From positions 2,790,001 to 2,854,000 of the forward strand of contig NZ_CP093301.1 of assembly GCF_024362785.1 (NCBI RefSeq): 64,000 bases of DNA, in the 5' to 3' direction. The DNA comes from Evansella sp. LMS18. GTDB taxonomy: Bacteria; Bacillota; Bacilli; Bacillales; Salisediminibacteriaceae. Positions 44,062 to 52,546 of this stretch are shown piece by piece. The notes below the pieces were generated by a model. It was not told the DNA's origin. It saw nothing but the letters and a program-made list of their open reading frames with translations, and made no database searches. Within the stretch, counting starts at the first letter, position 1, and each line of letters begins with the position of its first letter. Made by a program: the position numbers and the translations under genes.

Positions 44062-45014
44062 TCTTTTACTGCCCCTGCTTCCACCGGAACCTCTGTATCT
44101 TCTAAAATGCCGAGCAGGACGTCTTCTTTTGTCGTTCTCATGGATGCATCCATGGTGAGTACGAGCCTGTGGCCGAGAACGTATGGTGCTAAAACCTTTA
44201 CATCTTCCGGGATCACATAGTCCCGCCCTTTCAAATAGGCTCTGGCCTGGATGCTGTGCATAAGGGCGATTGTTCCCCTTGGACTCACACCGACTTCCAC
44301 TTTCTCTGAATTTCTGGTGGCTCTGATCAGAGAGAGAAGATAGTTTTCTACAGGCTCGCTTATTTCAATTTTCCTGAGCTCCTGCTGCATGGATTTTAAC
44401 TCTTCCAGTGAAATGACGGAAGAAAGGTTTTCAATAGGTTCCTGTGTTCTGTACATTCTCAGCATTTTCTGTTCTTCTTCATATGTAGGATAACCAGCTT
44501 TAATTTGCATAAGAAAGCGGTCCATCTGAGCTTCCGGCAGGGCGAAAGTACCTTGCTGTGATTCAATAGGGTTTTGAGTAGCTATTACAATATAAGGTTT
44601 TGGGAGCGGCAATGTCTCCCCGTCGATCGTTACCTGCCCTTCCTCCATTACTTCGAGGAGACTGGACTGCGTTCTTGGTGTTGCCCGGTTGATTTCATCA
44701 GCAAGCAGGATATTTGTCATTACAGGGCCGGGGCGCATTTCAAAACTTTTCTCTTTCGGGTTGAAAAACTGGATGCCGGTTACATCGCTTGGGAGAACAT
44801 CCGGAGTAAACTGAATACGTTTAAATTTTCCGTTGATCGATCTGGCGATGGTTTTCGCAAGCATAGTCTTTCCGGTGCCTGGCACATCTTCCAGAAGAAC
44901 ATGGCCTCTGCTTAAGAGTGCAATCATTAGGAGTTCAGTCATTTCTTCTTTTCCTGTCAGTACTGTGCCCACGGACTGTTTCATCTTTTGTAAAAATTCT
45001 TCCTGTCTCCGCAT
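44058..45014 (-). CDS. MoxR-family AAA+ ATPase (YeaC-like)
   Basis: 318 residues from the ATG at 45014, seven bases after GAGGGG; a frame from 45050 has no binding site. Walker A EDVPGTGKTMLAK, Walker B LLADEINRA, sensor 1 ATQNP and the second helical domain ending in RLVLTMDASMR. MoxR ATPases act as chaperones that remodel or load metal cofactors into protein complexes; the client here should be the DUF58/DUF4129 pair. It is the first gene of the three-gene operon. Confidence 0.92.
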   Translation of the reverse strand: MRRQEEFLQKMKQSVGTVLTGKEEMTELLMIALLSRGHVLLEDVPGTGKTMLAKTIARSINGKFKRIQFTPDVLPSDVTGIQFFNPKEKSFEMRPGPVMTNILLADEINRATPRTQSSLLEVMEEGQVTIDGETLPLPKPYIVIATQNPIESQQGTFALPEAQMDRFLMQIKAGYPTYEEEQKMLRMYRTQEPIENLSSVISLEELKSMQQELRKIEISEPVENYLLSLIRATRNSEKVEVGVSPRGTIALMHSIQARAYLKGRDYVIPEDVKVLAPYVLGHRLVLTMDASMRTTKEDVLLGILEDTEVPVEAGAVKE

Positions 45015-45270
45015 AGTTTCGCCCCTCTTCATTTCTTGATTAATGGCCATAAGATTTCATAATAAATATTATTATAACAAAATAATTAAACATTTTTCTG
45101 AAAAATCTGCCTATACCCGTTATTAGTTTTACGGCTGGAGGCCAGGGGAGGTTCCCATATTTCTGGAATAAAATCCCGCAGCAGGCTGATGGGGTTACGC
45201 CAGGATAAGCAGCTGCATTGAAGGGCAGACTACTATATGAAAAAGGAGTGCAGAAACATTTGCTCAAAAG

Positions 45271-45314
45271 TTCACAAATAGTTCACACACTATTCTGACT
45301 ATCCGGGGTATACT
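45271..45314 (+). promoter_or_regulatory. Candidate promoter with TTCACA direct repeats (Pho-box-like) before the RNA-like array
   Basis: TTCACA at 45271 and 45282 and TTCTGA at 45293 lie exactly 11 bp apart. A -10-like TATACT is at 45309-45314, about 34 bases before the first array unit. TTHACA repeats with five-base gaps upstream of a -10 are the layout of Bacillus PhoP boxes. There is no good -35, as expected if an activator is needed. Confidence 0.45.
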
Positions 45315-45347
45315 ATAAGTGAAAGGAAAACAAAATAAAAAACAAAA

Positions 45348-45759
45348 GTTAACACCGGAGGAGACTCAGCCATAAGGTTGGTTCCGACAAAAACTTGAAT
45401 CCTGGAGTTTAAAGCAATAGGAGGAAAAGTTTCAAACATTAAACCCTTGAGCATTTCAAAGGGAGTTGAAGTTGGAAAAACCTGAACCTGAAGTAAAAAC
45501 TACAGGTGGAGAGTCTCGCTGAGGAAACCTGAATAAGTAAATGAGTAAATAAAAATTTACTTAAAAGGAAAACTCAGCAAACTATTCAAACTTCCTGAAT
45601 GAAAATGAGTAATCTCAATATGATGGAAGCTATTGAATAACCCGGCCGGAAACAACACACACATCCATTATGGAGAGGGAAGGATCCTGAAAAAGGAGAA
45701 TTCCAGTGAATTGAAATAAGCGGATGCTGTGTAATGGTTGAGTCCCCTTAGGTGTTAAC
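45348..45759 (+). ncRNA. Large structured RNA-like element, unit A
   Basis: 412 bases with no plausible ORF. The first nine bases GTTAACACC are complementary to the last nine, GGTGTTAAC; GACTCAGCC just inside is complementary to GGTTGAGTC near the end, giving a two-part closing helix of 18 pairs. The 5' block (about 38 bases) and 3' block (about 110 bases) are nearly identical in units B and C. Within the 3' block GGAAGGATCC pairs with GGAGAATTCC, and ACACATCC with GGATGCTGTGT. The interior differs between units. I do not recognise a known RNA family. Confidence 0.6.
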
Positions 45760-45783
45760 AACCTAAACTAAAAACTGAATAGC

Positions 45784-46203
45784 TTAACACCCGAGGAGAC
45801 TCAGCCATAACGTTGGTTCCTGGATAACCATACTTCTGTACTTTAAAACAAGGAAGTCTCTCAAATTTTTAAAACTGAGCGGAGAAAGGTTAGAAATTAA
45901 CCTCCCCTCGATAAGTTTAAAAACAGAGAAACAGGACTTAACCGTCGAATACTTCTAAGTTAAAGCTGCAGATGGCGGAGTCGGGCAGATGATAATATAA
46001 GTTAAACTTAGATTATTATAAGCCCACCAAATTCATCTTCCCGTAAAGTACAGTTGTAACTGAACTTCAAGGAAGCGCTGAAACACAAGTGGAAACAACA
46101 CACACATCCACTCTGGAGAGGGAAGGATCCTAAAAATCGGAAAATTCCAGTGAATTGAAAGAAGCGGATGATGTGAAATGGTTGAGTCCCCTTAGGTGTT
46201 AAC
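45784..46203 (+). ncRNA. Large structured RNA-like element, unit B
   Basis: 420 bases, separated from unit A by a 24-base linker (AACCTAAACTAAAAACTGAA...) that recurs before unit C. It keeps the 5' block TTAACACC-CGAGGAGACTCAGCC and the 3' block ending GGTTGAGTCCCCTTAGGTG. The interior carries ACTTCT-AAGTT-type words at about 45832 and 45950, plus the hairpin ATATAAGTTAAACTTAGATT. No ORF with a ribosome binding site. Confidence 0.6.
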
Positions 46204-46227
46204 AAACCTAAACAAAAACTGAATAGC

Positions 46228-46861
46228 TTAACACCGGAGGAGACTCAGCCATAAGGTTGGTTCCTTAACAAGAACCTCACTTCTTAGTTTTATACAAAGG
46301 AGAAGAGTTCTAAAACTCCTGGTTCCTAATGTTGGAAAACGAAAGAAGCTGGACGACATTGATCTCACTTCTGAGTTTGAAGACGAAAAGTGAAGGGGAA
46401 TTAAGAGAATCTGACTTCTTAGTTTGAGAACTGAAGGAGAAGGAGTTAACAAAACTTATTTCCACTAGTCGAACAGCAAAAGGAGAAAGAGGCAGAAAAC
46501 TTCGCTTCTGAGTTGGAAAACAAATAATGAAGAGAAGTTGAATGGATCCTGACTTCTGAGACAAAAGACTAAATGGAAAAAGTTTAAGAACCTTATCTTC
46601 TAAGTTGAAAACTAAAAGTGGAAGAGTCCCGATGAGTGAGCTGCTTAAGAGAATTTTCTTAAGAGGCTTCTAGTGAAGCATTCCAGACTTGAGAAAAAAC
46701 AGCCATGTTTAAAGAATAAAAAAAGCATCATGGAATGCAAAATGAGGAAGCAACATACACATATCCGCTAAGTTGGAGGGAATTATCAGGAAAGTGGGAT
46801 TAATTCCAAGGAGCAGAAAAGTGGATGATGTGAAAATGGTTGGGTCCCCTCAGGTGTTAAC
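46228..46861 (+). ncRNA. Large structured RNA-like element, unit C (enlarged)
   Basis: 634 bases. The ends match units A and B, with GGTTGGGTC replacing GGTTGAGTC (a pair becomes a G-U wobble). The inner 3' hairpin reads GGAATTATC/GATTAATTCC here, different bases but still paired, which supports a conserved fold. The extra length comes from a run of 44-49-base subrepeats (see separate entry). The unit ends five bases before an intrinsic terminator on the plus strand. Confidence 0.6.
46275..46635 (+). repeat. Degenerate 44-49-base subrepeats inside unit C
   Basis: About eight steps share the form ACTTCTNAGTTTGAAAAC-NAAA-GGAAG. Clear CTTCT starts are at 46280, 46368, 46415, 46504, 46553 and 46597, with degenerate copies between. 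Most steps contain a CTTC...GAAG pair, so each may form a small hairpin. Units A and B have one or two such steps. Confidence 0.6.
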
Positions 46862-46865
46862 CAGA

Positions 46866-46896
46866 AGCCAGGAATATACTTCCTGGTTTTTTCTTA
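46866..46896 (+). terminator. Terminator ending the RNA-like array
   Basis: AAGCCAGGAA pairs with TTCCTGGTT across TATAC, followed by TTTTTTCTT on the plus strand only. Confidence 0.88.
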
Positions 46897-46899
46897 TGC

Positions 46900-47245
46900 G
46901 CAACCCGGTCTTGCATCCCTTGAGAAAGGGGAAAGGGTGCACTCAAGTAGTGCAAGAGCACCTTGCATCCCGTGAGATGAATAATTTCAGAGTTCAAGTC
47001 CTGCAAGAGGGCCTTGCATCCCGTGAGATGAATAATTTCTGAGTTCAAGTCCTGCAAGAGGGTCTTGCATCCCTTGAGATGAATAATTTCAGAGTTCAAA
47101 GTCCTGCAAGAGCGCCTTGCATCCCTTGAGAAAGGGGAAAGGGTGCACTCAAGTAGTGCAAGATCGTCTTGCATTCCTTGAGGGAGAGGCCATGATGAAC
47201 GCAAGTAGTGCAAAAGCGTCTTGCATCCCTTGAGAAAGTGGATAG
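46900..47245. repeat. Tandem repeat array, 51-52-bp period, seven units with TGCAAG/CTTGCA hairpins
   Basis: CTTGCATCCC-type words start at 46910, 46962, 47013, 47064, 47116, 47168 and 47220. Each is preceded by TGCAAGAG(G/C)(G/C), so TGCAAG and CTTGCA form a hairpin. Between hairpins the sequence is either GTGAGATGAATAATTTC-type or TTGAGAAAGGGGAAAGGGTG-type. A minus-strand frame through the array is not maintained because the period shifts between 51 and 52. Confidence 0.88.
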
Positions 47246-47304
47246 CACCTACCTACCCAATGAGGACAACTTTGGCTTCAGGAGTATAATTTTGCCCCGT
47301 AAAA

Positions 47305-47353
47305 CAAAAATGCTGGACAAATCCCGCCAACTTCCCGAAATTTTGTCCAGCAG
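47305..47353 (-). terminator. Terminator of the TraB/GumN lipoprotein gene
   Basis: On the minus strand TGCTGGACAAA pairs with TTTGTCCAGCA and runs into TTTTTGTTTT. Confidence 0.85.
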
Positions 47354-47359
47354 AGCAGT

Positions 47360-48622
47360 TTACTGAATCCCTTCCTCTATATCATACCCCTGTTCTTCAA
47401 GGAGGCCGGTGATGCTTGTTTCCCCTACTAAATGAAGTGCCCCTACTACTACGAAATAAGTTCCCCCGTTGTCTCCAAGTAAGAATTCTTCAATTTTTTC
47501 CGCCATCTCTTCATCACGGTCGTCCTGCATTGCCCGCATAAATTCCTGGTAATCTTCGCTCCATGACTCGTCGATCTCCCTGTGCTCCCGAAGAGTTTCC
47601 GTATCCCCGGCTCGCCATACAGCCATTAATTCATCCATCTCTTCAGAAACAGCGTCATATTCTTCAAGCGTCTCCGCCAGATATTCCCGCTGTGATTCCA
47701 TGGATAAGACATTGAAAACACCAAGCTGGTCTTCTACAGTTTCAAGCCCGATGATGTCAATCTGCCCGTCAGCCCGGTCCATAAAATAATTATCAATGCC
47801 GTATTCATCTGTATAACCTGCCTCCATAATCGCGAGGTTGGAAACCAGGGTCGCAACAAACCAAGGTTTATACATTTCCAGAATTTCCGCGTTAAAGCCA
47901 AAGGAGCGTGTTTTTTCCAGTGTCTGTTCAAAAAGATCGTCACCGATAACTTCACTCAATGTCCTGCCATCAACAAAGACTGCCTGCTGGCTCATTTGCT
48001 GGGCCATTTCAAATTCATTTATCTCCGTCATATCTATTTCCACTGCAAGGTAATCAGCCTCGGCGAACGCGGACTCTATCTCTTCGTGCAGGGGATAAAT
48101 ATCAGCCATCCCTACATGAATGGATCCGAACAAATAGACTGTATTGCTGCCTTCCTCAATTTTATAGAAGACCCCTTCGGATGGAGGACCTGTTTCGTTA
48201 AAAACAACTTCTTCCACCTCTTCTTCTTCGTACTCTATTGTTACACCATTACCGGCTAGTGCTGAAAGGTCCGGATCTTCTTCCAGGTCAACCGGATTAT
48301 TCATTACAAAGACCATCTCCAGCTGTTCCAGTTCTGTCAGAGGCGAGAAATCAGAGATGTTATTATCGCTAATATCGAGAATTTCCAGGGAAGTTAATGC
48401 TTCAATCCCATCCAGGCTTTCAATCTCCCGGCCGGCAGCTTCCAGCTCTGTGAGTGAAGCTGCTTCTTCCGGTGTAATGGATTCTTCCTCAGAAGAAATT
48501 TCCGCCATTACCGCGGCTTCGAGCTGAGAATCTTCAAAAGCAACACGCTCATCCTCCCCGTTGCACCCTGTTAATATTAAAAAAATGATTGCGGTAAAAA
48601 ATATAATTGGTAGCTGCTTCAT
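47360..48622 (-). CDS. Lipoprotein with leucine-rich repeats and TraB/GumN domain
   Basis: 420 residues, ATG start with AAGGAGGC upstream. Lipobox LTGC gives Cys20. Residues 30-130 contain leucine-rich repeats (LTSLEILDISDNNISDFSPLTELEQLEMVFVMNN). From about 145 a TraB/GumN domain begins with VYLFGSIHVGMADIYPL and ends with YFVVVGALHLVGETSITGLLEEQGY; the two G-x2-H motifs are the metal or catalytic sites of this family, which includes Tiki proteases. Joining LRRs to TraB on a lipoprotein is uncommon to my knowledge. The substrate is unknown. Confidence 0.82.
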   Translation of the reverse strand: MKQLPIIFFTAIIFLILTGCNGEDERVAFEDSQLEAAVMAEISSEEESITPEEAASLTELEAAGREIESLDGIEALTSLEILDISDNNISDFSPLTELEQLEMVFVMNNPVDLEEDPDLSALAGNGVTIEYEEEEVEEVVFNETGPPSEGVFYKIEEGSNTVYLFGSIHVGMADIYPLHEEIESAFAEADYLAVEIDMTEINEFEMAQQMSQQAVFVDGRTLSEVIGDDLFEQTLEKTRSFGFNAEILEMYKPWFVATLVSNLAIMEAGYTDEYGIDNYFMDRADGQIDIIGLETVEDQLGVFNVLSMESQREYLAETLEEYDAVSEEMDELMAVWRAGDTETLREHREIDESWSEDYQEFMRAMQDDRDEEMAEKIEEFLLGDNGGTYFVVVGALHLVGETSITGLLEEQGYDIEEGIQ

Positions 48623-48868
48623 TTTTGCCTCCTTGAGTATGTATGTTAATTAATGATACGTTATTAACTGGAAAAAGTTTCAATGTGAATGGCCGGGCCA
48701 TGCAAATCTGCCCCTGGGAGCGAGGGCAGATTTAATTTAAAACTCATAAAGTGTAAAAAATAATAAAATCTTATAATCTTGTATAGAATTCTTGTTAAAA
48801 TGAAAGAATGTTAGAAATAAGTAACTATGCGCGTGTTGTAATAGACCATCCCAGGCAGGGTGATATAG

Positions 48869-51800
48869 ATGAAAATAAATGAAATAACTGATAAGAAAAT
48901 AGAAGAATTGTGCAGCCCGGTAATATTCGGTAAAGGGAAAAAATATTATTACAGGGATGCGGTGAAGGGAATTCAGTTTTTTCCTGAGCAAAAGCTCTTT
49001 GCCGCGGAAGTACATGGTTCAGAAATATATGAGGTAGAAACCTTAGTAGACCAGAAGGGCGATTTATGGGGGCACAGCTGTACATGCCCTGCATTTGAAA
49101 CGTACCCAGGGATATGTAAACACATCGTTGCATTTCTGCTGGAACTTAGCAGCAGGGACACGGACTTTGCATTCCTTGAAAATGTGGAACATTTTCCGGA
49201 AAAAGCAGCAGGAAAGGAAGATCACACTATCAGTAATGAAATAGATTATATGGAAAAAATGAAAGCGACCAATATGATCCAGTCGTTTCAGCAGATATAT
49301 ATGAAGAAGCAGGAAACATACCATGAGCGTGAGACACTCCAGGTGGAATACCATCTAAAACTTGAGCCAAAGCTATATTCCTTCCGGCAGGCTTCTTTTG
49401 AACTGGAACTGAAGGTGGGACCGAAGCGGCTGTATGTCGTCAAAGATTTAAAAGAATTCCTGAGGGCGGTGCATACAGACCAGACGCTTAAGTTTGCGAA
49501 ACTGTTTACCTATGACCCTGCGGATTACGTATTTTCAGAGGAAGACACGGAAATTCTCCAATGGCTATGGCGCCTCTTCCATCTAAGAGATGACCAGCAT
49601 AAGCGGACCTATTACACCTATGGCAGTTACGGCAAGGATGAGCGCCGCTATCTGGATATTCCCGCTCCCGTTGTAACGGAGCTACTGGAAAAACTGCAGA
49701 CAAGAGACACTGTAGTTCATCTCCCGGACAGGGAATATAGTGGGTTTGAAGTGATGGAGCAGAACGATGGGACTCTTCCTCTTGAATTCAGCATCGGCAA
49801 TTCTTCGGAGCATCCTGGCCAGTTCCATTTCCGCTGGGAAAACGAGGAGGACATCTCCTTCTTCGGCACAGATTATAATATTCTTTTTCATAAAGGCCGT
49901 TTTTTTCCAATGGAGCCGGCGCAGGCGGAATCTGTTAATTTGCTCTTGAATCATCTTGCAACTCACCATCCTGCAGAAGTGACAATTACACAAGATCAGC
50001 TGGAGAACTTCGCTTCTCTCGTTTTACCGCAGCTTCAGAAGCTTGGTGACGTGGATGTGAGCGAGAATATCCGGGAAAAAATTCAGATGGCCCCGCTGAA
50101 AGGAAAGCTGTATGTTGATTACCAGGAGGACAGACTTACTGCAGAGCTTATTTTCCAGTACGGAGAAGAACAGTACTCTCCTTTTGACCCGCCGCAGCCA
50201 TACAGCGGGAGGGTGACAGTAAGGGATGTGGAAAAAGAATTGTTCCTGCTGTCCCATATAGAACGTATTCCCTTTAAGTATAACGGGAAGGAGCTTTATC
50301 TCGAGGATTTCGATGCCATTCTGGACTTTGTCATGGAGGAGCTTCCACAGCTTTCCCAATGGCTTGATGTTTTTGCAACATCACGGGTGAAAGGGCTGAT
50401 TTATGACCCGGTGGAGCGTCCATCCGTAAAGGTAGATGCAGATGAAAGGCTCAACCTTCTTGAAGTGGAATTTCAGATGGAAGGCATTGAAGAATCGGAA
50501 ATCGACCAGGTGCTTAAAGCCCTGATGGATAATAAAAAATATTACCGCCTTTCCAGCGGTTCATTTCTTCACCTGGAAGACAACGAATTCAAGGATATGA
50601 AAGGAATACTGGAAGAGCTGAACCTTGGTAAAAATGATGTGCAGCACCAGACAACGCTGCCAATGATGCGGGCATTCCAGCTGACTGATGACAGAGGCTT
50701 TGATATCAAGCGTGGAAAAGCATTCCGCAGCCTTGTTGAGAAAATCATGCATCCGCAGGAAGTGGAAGTAAATATTCCCGATGAGCTGGAATCAGTACTC
50801 CGGGATTATCAGAAAACAGGCTTCAAATGGCTCAGCACGCTTTCCCACTATGGTTTTGGAGGAATTCTCGCTGACGATATGGGGCTTGGAAAAACGCTGC
50901 AGGTCATTACTTACCTTCTTGCACAAAAAAGGGACGGCAAGCTTGGCCAGACAATGATTATCTGTCCATCAAGCCTTGTATATAACTGGCAGAAGGAAAT
51001 CGAGCGGTTTGCTCCTGAACTCTCGAGTGTTGTCATCAGCGGTTCCGTTGAGGAAAGGCGCGAGGCACTCGATAAAGGAGAAGAAACGGATATCTGGATA
51101 ACGTCATATCCGCTCATCCGCCGGGACCTGGAAGCATATATTGAAAAGCATTTTTCCACGCTTATTCTCGACGAAGCGCAGTATGTGAAGAACGACTGGA
51201 CAAAGACGGCTAAAGCAGTGAAATCAGTCCGGGCGAATCAGGCATTCGCGCTGAGCGGTACACCTGTTGAAAATAATCTGGATGAGCTGTTCTCGATTTT
51301 TGACCTTGTCCTCCCAGGCTTGTTTAAAAATAAAGCTGCATTCAAAGCAATGGATCAGGAAAAGGTTGCGAAGCGGATCCGGCCGTTTGTTTTACGCAGG
51401 CTGAAAAAGGATGTTTTAACAGAACTTCCGGACAAAATGGAGTCCGTACAGTATACGGAACTCACAGGCGAGCAGAAGAAAATGTACCTTGCTCAACTTA
51501 GACTTATCCAGAGCGACGCAAAGGAAGCGATAAAATCACAAACCTTCCAGGAAAACCGGATGAAGATCCTTGCAGGACTCACACGTCTCCGCCAGATCTG
51601 CTGCCACCCTTCGTTGTTTGTCAATGAGTACAGCGGCGGCTCAGGAAAAATGGAGAGGCTATTTGAATATCTGGAAGAAGCGATTTCAAACGGGCGCCGG
51701 GTGGTCTTGTTCAGCCAGTTCACTTCCATGCTCGGCCTTATAAAAGACAGGCTTAAGCAGTATGGGTGGGATTATCATTATCTCGATGGCACCACTCCTT

Positions 51801-52153
51801 CAAAGGAACGGGTCGAGCTTGCGGACCGGTTCAACAGTGGGGAAAAAGAATTGTTCCTGATTTCCCTTAAAGCCGGCGGGACCGGCCTGAATCTAACAGG
51901 GGGAGATACAGTAATTCTCTATGACTCCTGGTGGAACCCTGCTGTGGAAGAGCAGGCAGCGGACCGGGTTTACCGGTTCGGCCAGAAAAATGTCGTACAG
52001 GTGACGAAGCTTATTACGACTGGCACCATTGAAGAAAAAATTCATAAACTGCAAGGCCAGAAGCGGGAACTTCTCGACCGTGTTATCCAGCCAGGGGAGC
52101 AGATGATTTCCTCCCTCAGCAAGGAAGATATTGCAGAGCTTCTTGAAATTTAA
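48869..52153 (+). CDS. SWIM zinc-finger SNF2-family ATPase
   Basis: 1094 residues, ATG after CAGGGTGA. An N-terminal SWIM finger has CTCPAF...CKHIVAF (about 72-90). A long middle region (about 100-640) corresponds to the bacterial SNF2 N-terminal part. The ATPase core has DDMGLGKTLQ, LDEAQYVKN, SGTPVENN, and the helicase C-terminal part with FSQFTSMLGL and AADRVYRFGQ. Such proteins move along double-stranded DNA and are linked to transcription recycling (compare RapA) or repair; the exact role in Bacillus is not settled. Single gene with terminator. Confidence 0.92.
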   Translation: MKINEITDKKIEELCSPVIFGKGKKYYYRDAVKGIQFFPEQKLFAAEVHGSEIYEVETLVDQKGDLWGHSCTCPAFETYPGICKHIVAFLLELSSRDTDFAFLENVEHFPEKAAGKEDHTISNEIDYMEKMKATNMIQSFQQIYMKKQETYHERETLQVEYHLKLEPKLYSFRQASFELELKVGPKRLYVVKDLKEFLRAVHTDQTLKFAKLFTYDPADYVFSEEDTEILQWLWRLFHLRDDQHKRTYYTYGSYGKDERRYLDIPAPVVTELLEKLQTRDTVVHLPDREYSGFEVMEQNDGTLPLEFSIGNSSEHPGQFHFRWENEEDISFFGTDYNILFHKGRFFPMEPAQAESVNLLLNHLATHHPAEVTITQDQLENFASLVLPQLQKLGDVDVSENIREKIQMAPLKGKLYVDYQEDRLTAELIFQYGEEQYSPFDPPQPYSGRVTVRDVEKELFLLSHIERIPFKYNGKELYLEDFDAILDFVMEELPQLSQWLDVFATSRVKGLIYDPVERPSVKVDADERLNLLEVEFQMEGIEESEIDQVLKALMDNKKYYRLSSGSFLHLEDNEFKDMKGILEELNLGKNDVQHQTTLPMMRAFQLTDDRGFDIKRGKAFRSLVEKIMHPQEVEVNIPDELESVLRDYQKTGFKWLSTLSHYGFGGILADDMGLGKTLQVITYLLAQKRDGKLGQTMIICPSSLVYNWQKEIERFAPELSSVVISGSVEERREALDKGEETDIWITSYPLIRRDLEAYIEKHFSTLILDEAQYVKNDWTKTAKAVKSVRANQAFALSGTPVENNLDELFSIFDLVLPGLFKNKAAFKAMDQEKVAKRIRPFVLRRLKKDVLTELPDKMESVQYTELTGEQKKMYLAQLRLIQSDAKEAIKSQTFQENRMKILAGLTRLRQICCHPSLFVNEYSGGSGKMERLFEYLEEAISNGRRVVLFSQFTSMLGLIKDRLKQYGWDYHYLDGTTPSKERVELADRFNSGEKELFLISLKAGGTGLNLTGGDTVILYDSWWNPAVEEQAADRVYRFGQKNVVQVTKLITTGTIEEKIHKLQGQKRELLDRVIQPGEQMISSLSKEDIAELLEI

Positions 52154-52164
52154 CAGCAGTAAGA

Positions 52165-52200
52165 AAACCACCGGTAGTAATTATCGGTGGTTTTTATTAT
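52165..52200 (+). terminator. Terminator of the SNF2 gene
   Basis: AAACCACCGGT pairs with ATCGGTGGTTT, followed by TTATT. Confidence 0.85.
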
Positions 52201-52429
52201 TAAACAAAGTTTATTTCAGAGGCAGGAAGGGGATAATGAAATTAGGTGATAAGGAATAGGCTCCTGCTCCACTGCTGTGCATGAAAAATAAAAAAAGTTC
52301 GCTTATTGCAGCAAGATGTGGTAGAGTTAACAGGTTGATTAATTGCATGAACTTTCATTTCGGGGAAAAACTAACCAGTAAGACTCCGTAAATGAATATT
52401 TTTATACGAATAGGACATCGAATGTATTT

Positions 52430-52464
52430 TGAGCTTATTCCGTGCTGAAGAATAAGCTTTTTTA
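52430..52464 (+). promoter_or_regulatory. Terminator-like hairpin in the leader of cshA (possible attenuator)
   Basis: AGCTTATTC pairs with GAATAAGCT around GTGCTGA-like loop bases, followed by TTTTTTAT, 85 bases before the cshA start. No gene lies between this hairpin and the SNF2 terminator, so it probably sits in the cshA leader. The rest of the 52201-52429 gap shows no ORF. Confidence 0.55.
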
Positions 52465-52546
52465 TATGGACAGATAATATGTAAAGCACAGGTTATTTTT
52501 CGCATGTTCAGATCGTATAGAAAAATGCGAAAGGAGAATAAAAAAA

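Noticed and set aside
46228-46564. Short minus-strand ORFs inside RNA-like unit C
   Set aside because: Low-complexity Ser/Phe/Leu frames on the strand opposite to the terminator, without ribosome binding sites and not kept in units A and B.
45348-46861. Group I or group II intron, or tandem T-box leaders
   Set aside because: There is no intron-encoded protein, no recognisable domain V hairpin or splice-site context, and no T-box core sequence. Units end by pairing with their own start.
46857-47213. 118-residue minus-strand ORF with repeats (NSEIIHL...)
   Set aside because: It is the 51-52-bp array read as protein; the switch between 51 and 52 destroys the frame, and there is no ribosome binding site.
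46900-47245. CRISPR array
   Set aside because: The whole unit is conserved, there are no unique spacers of constant length, and no cas genes are nearby.
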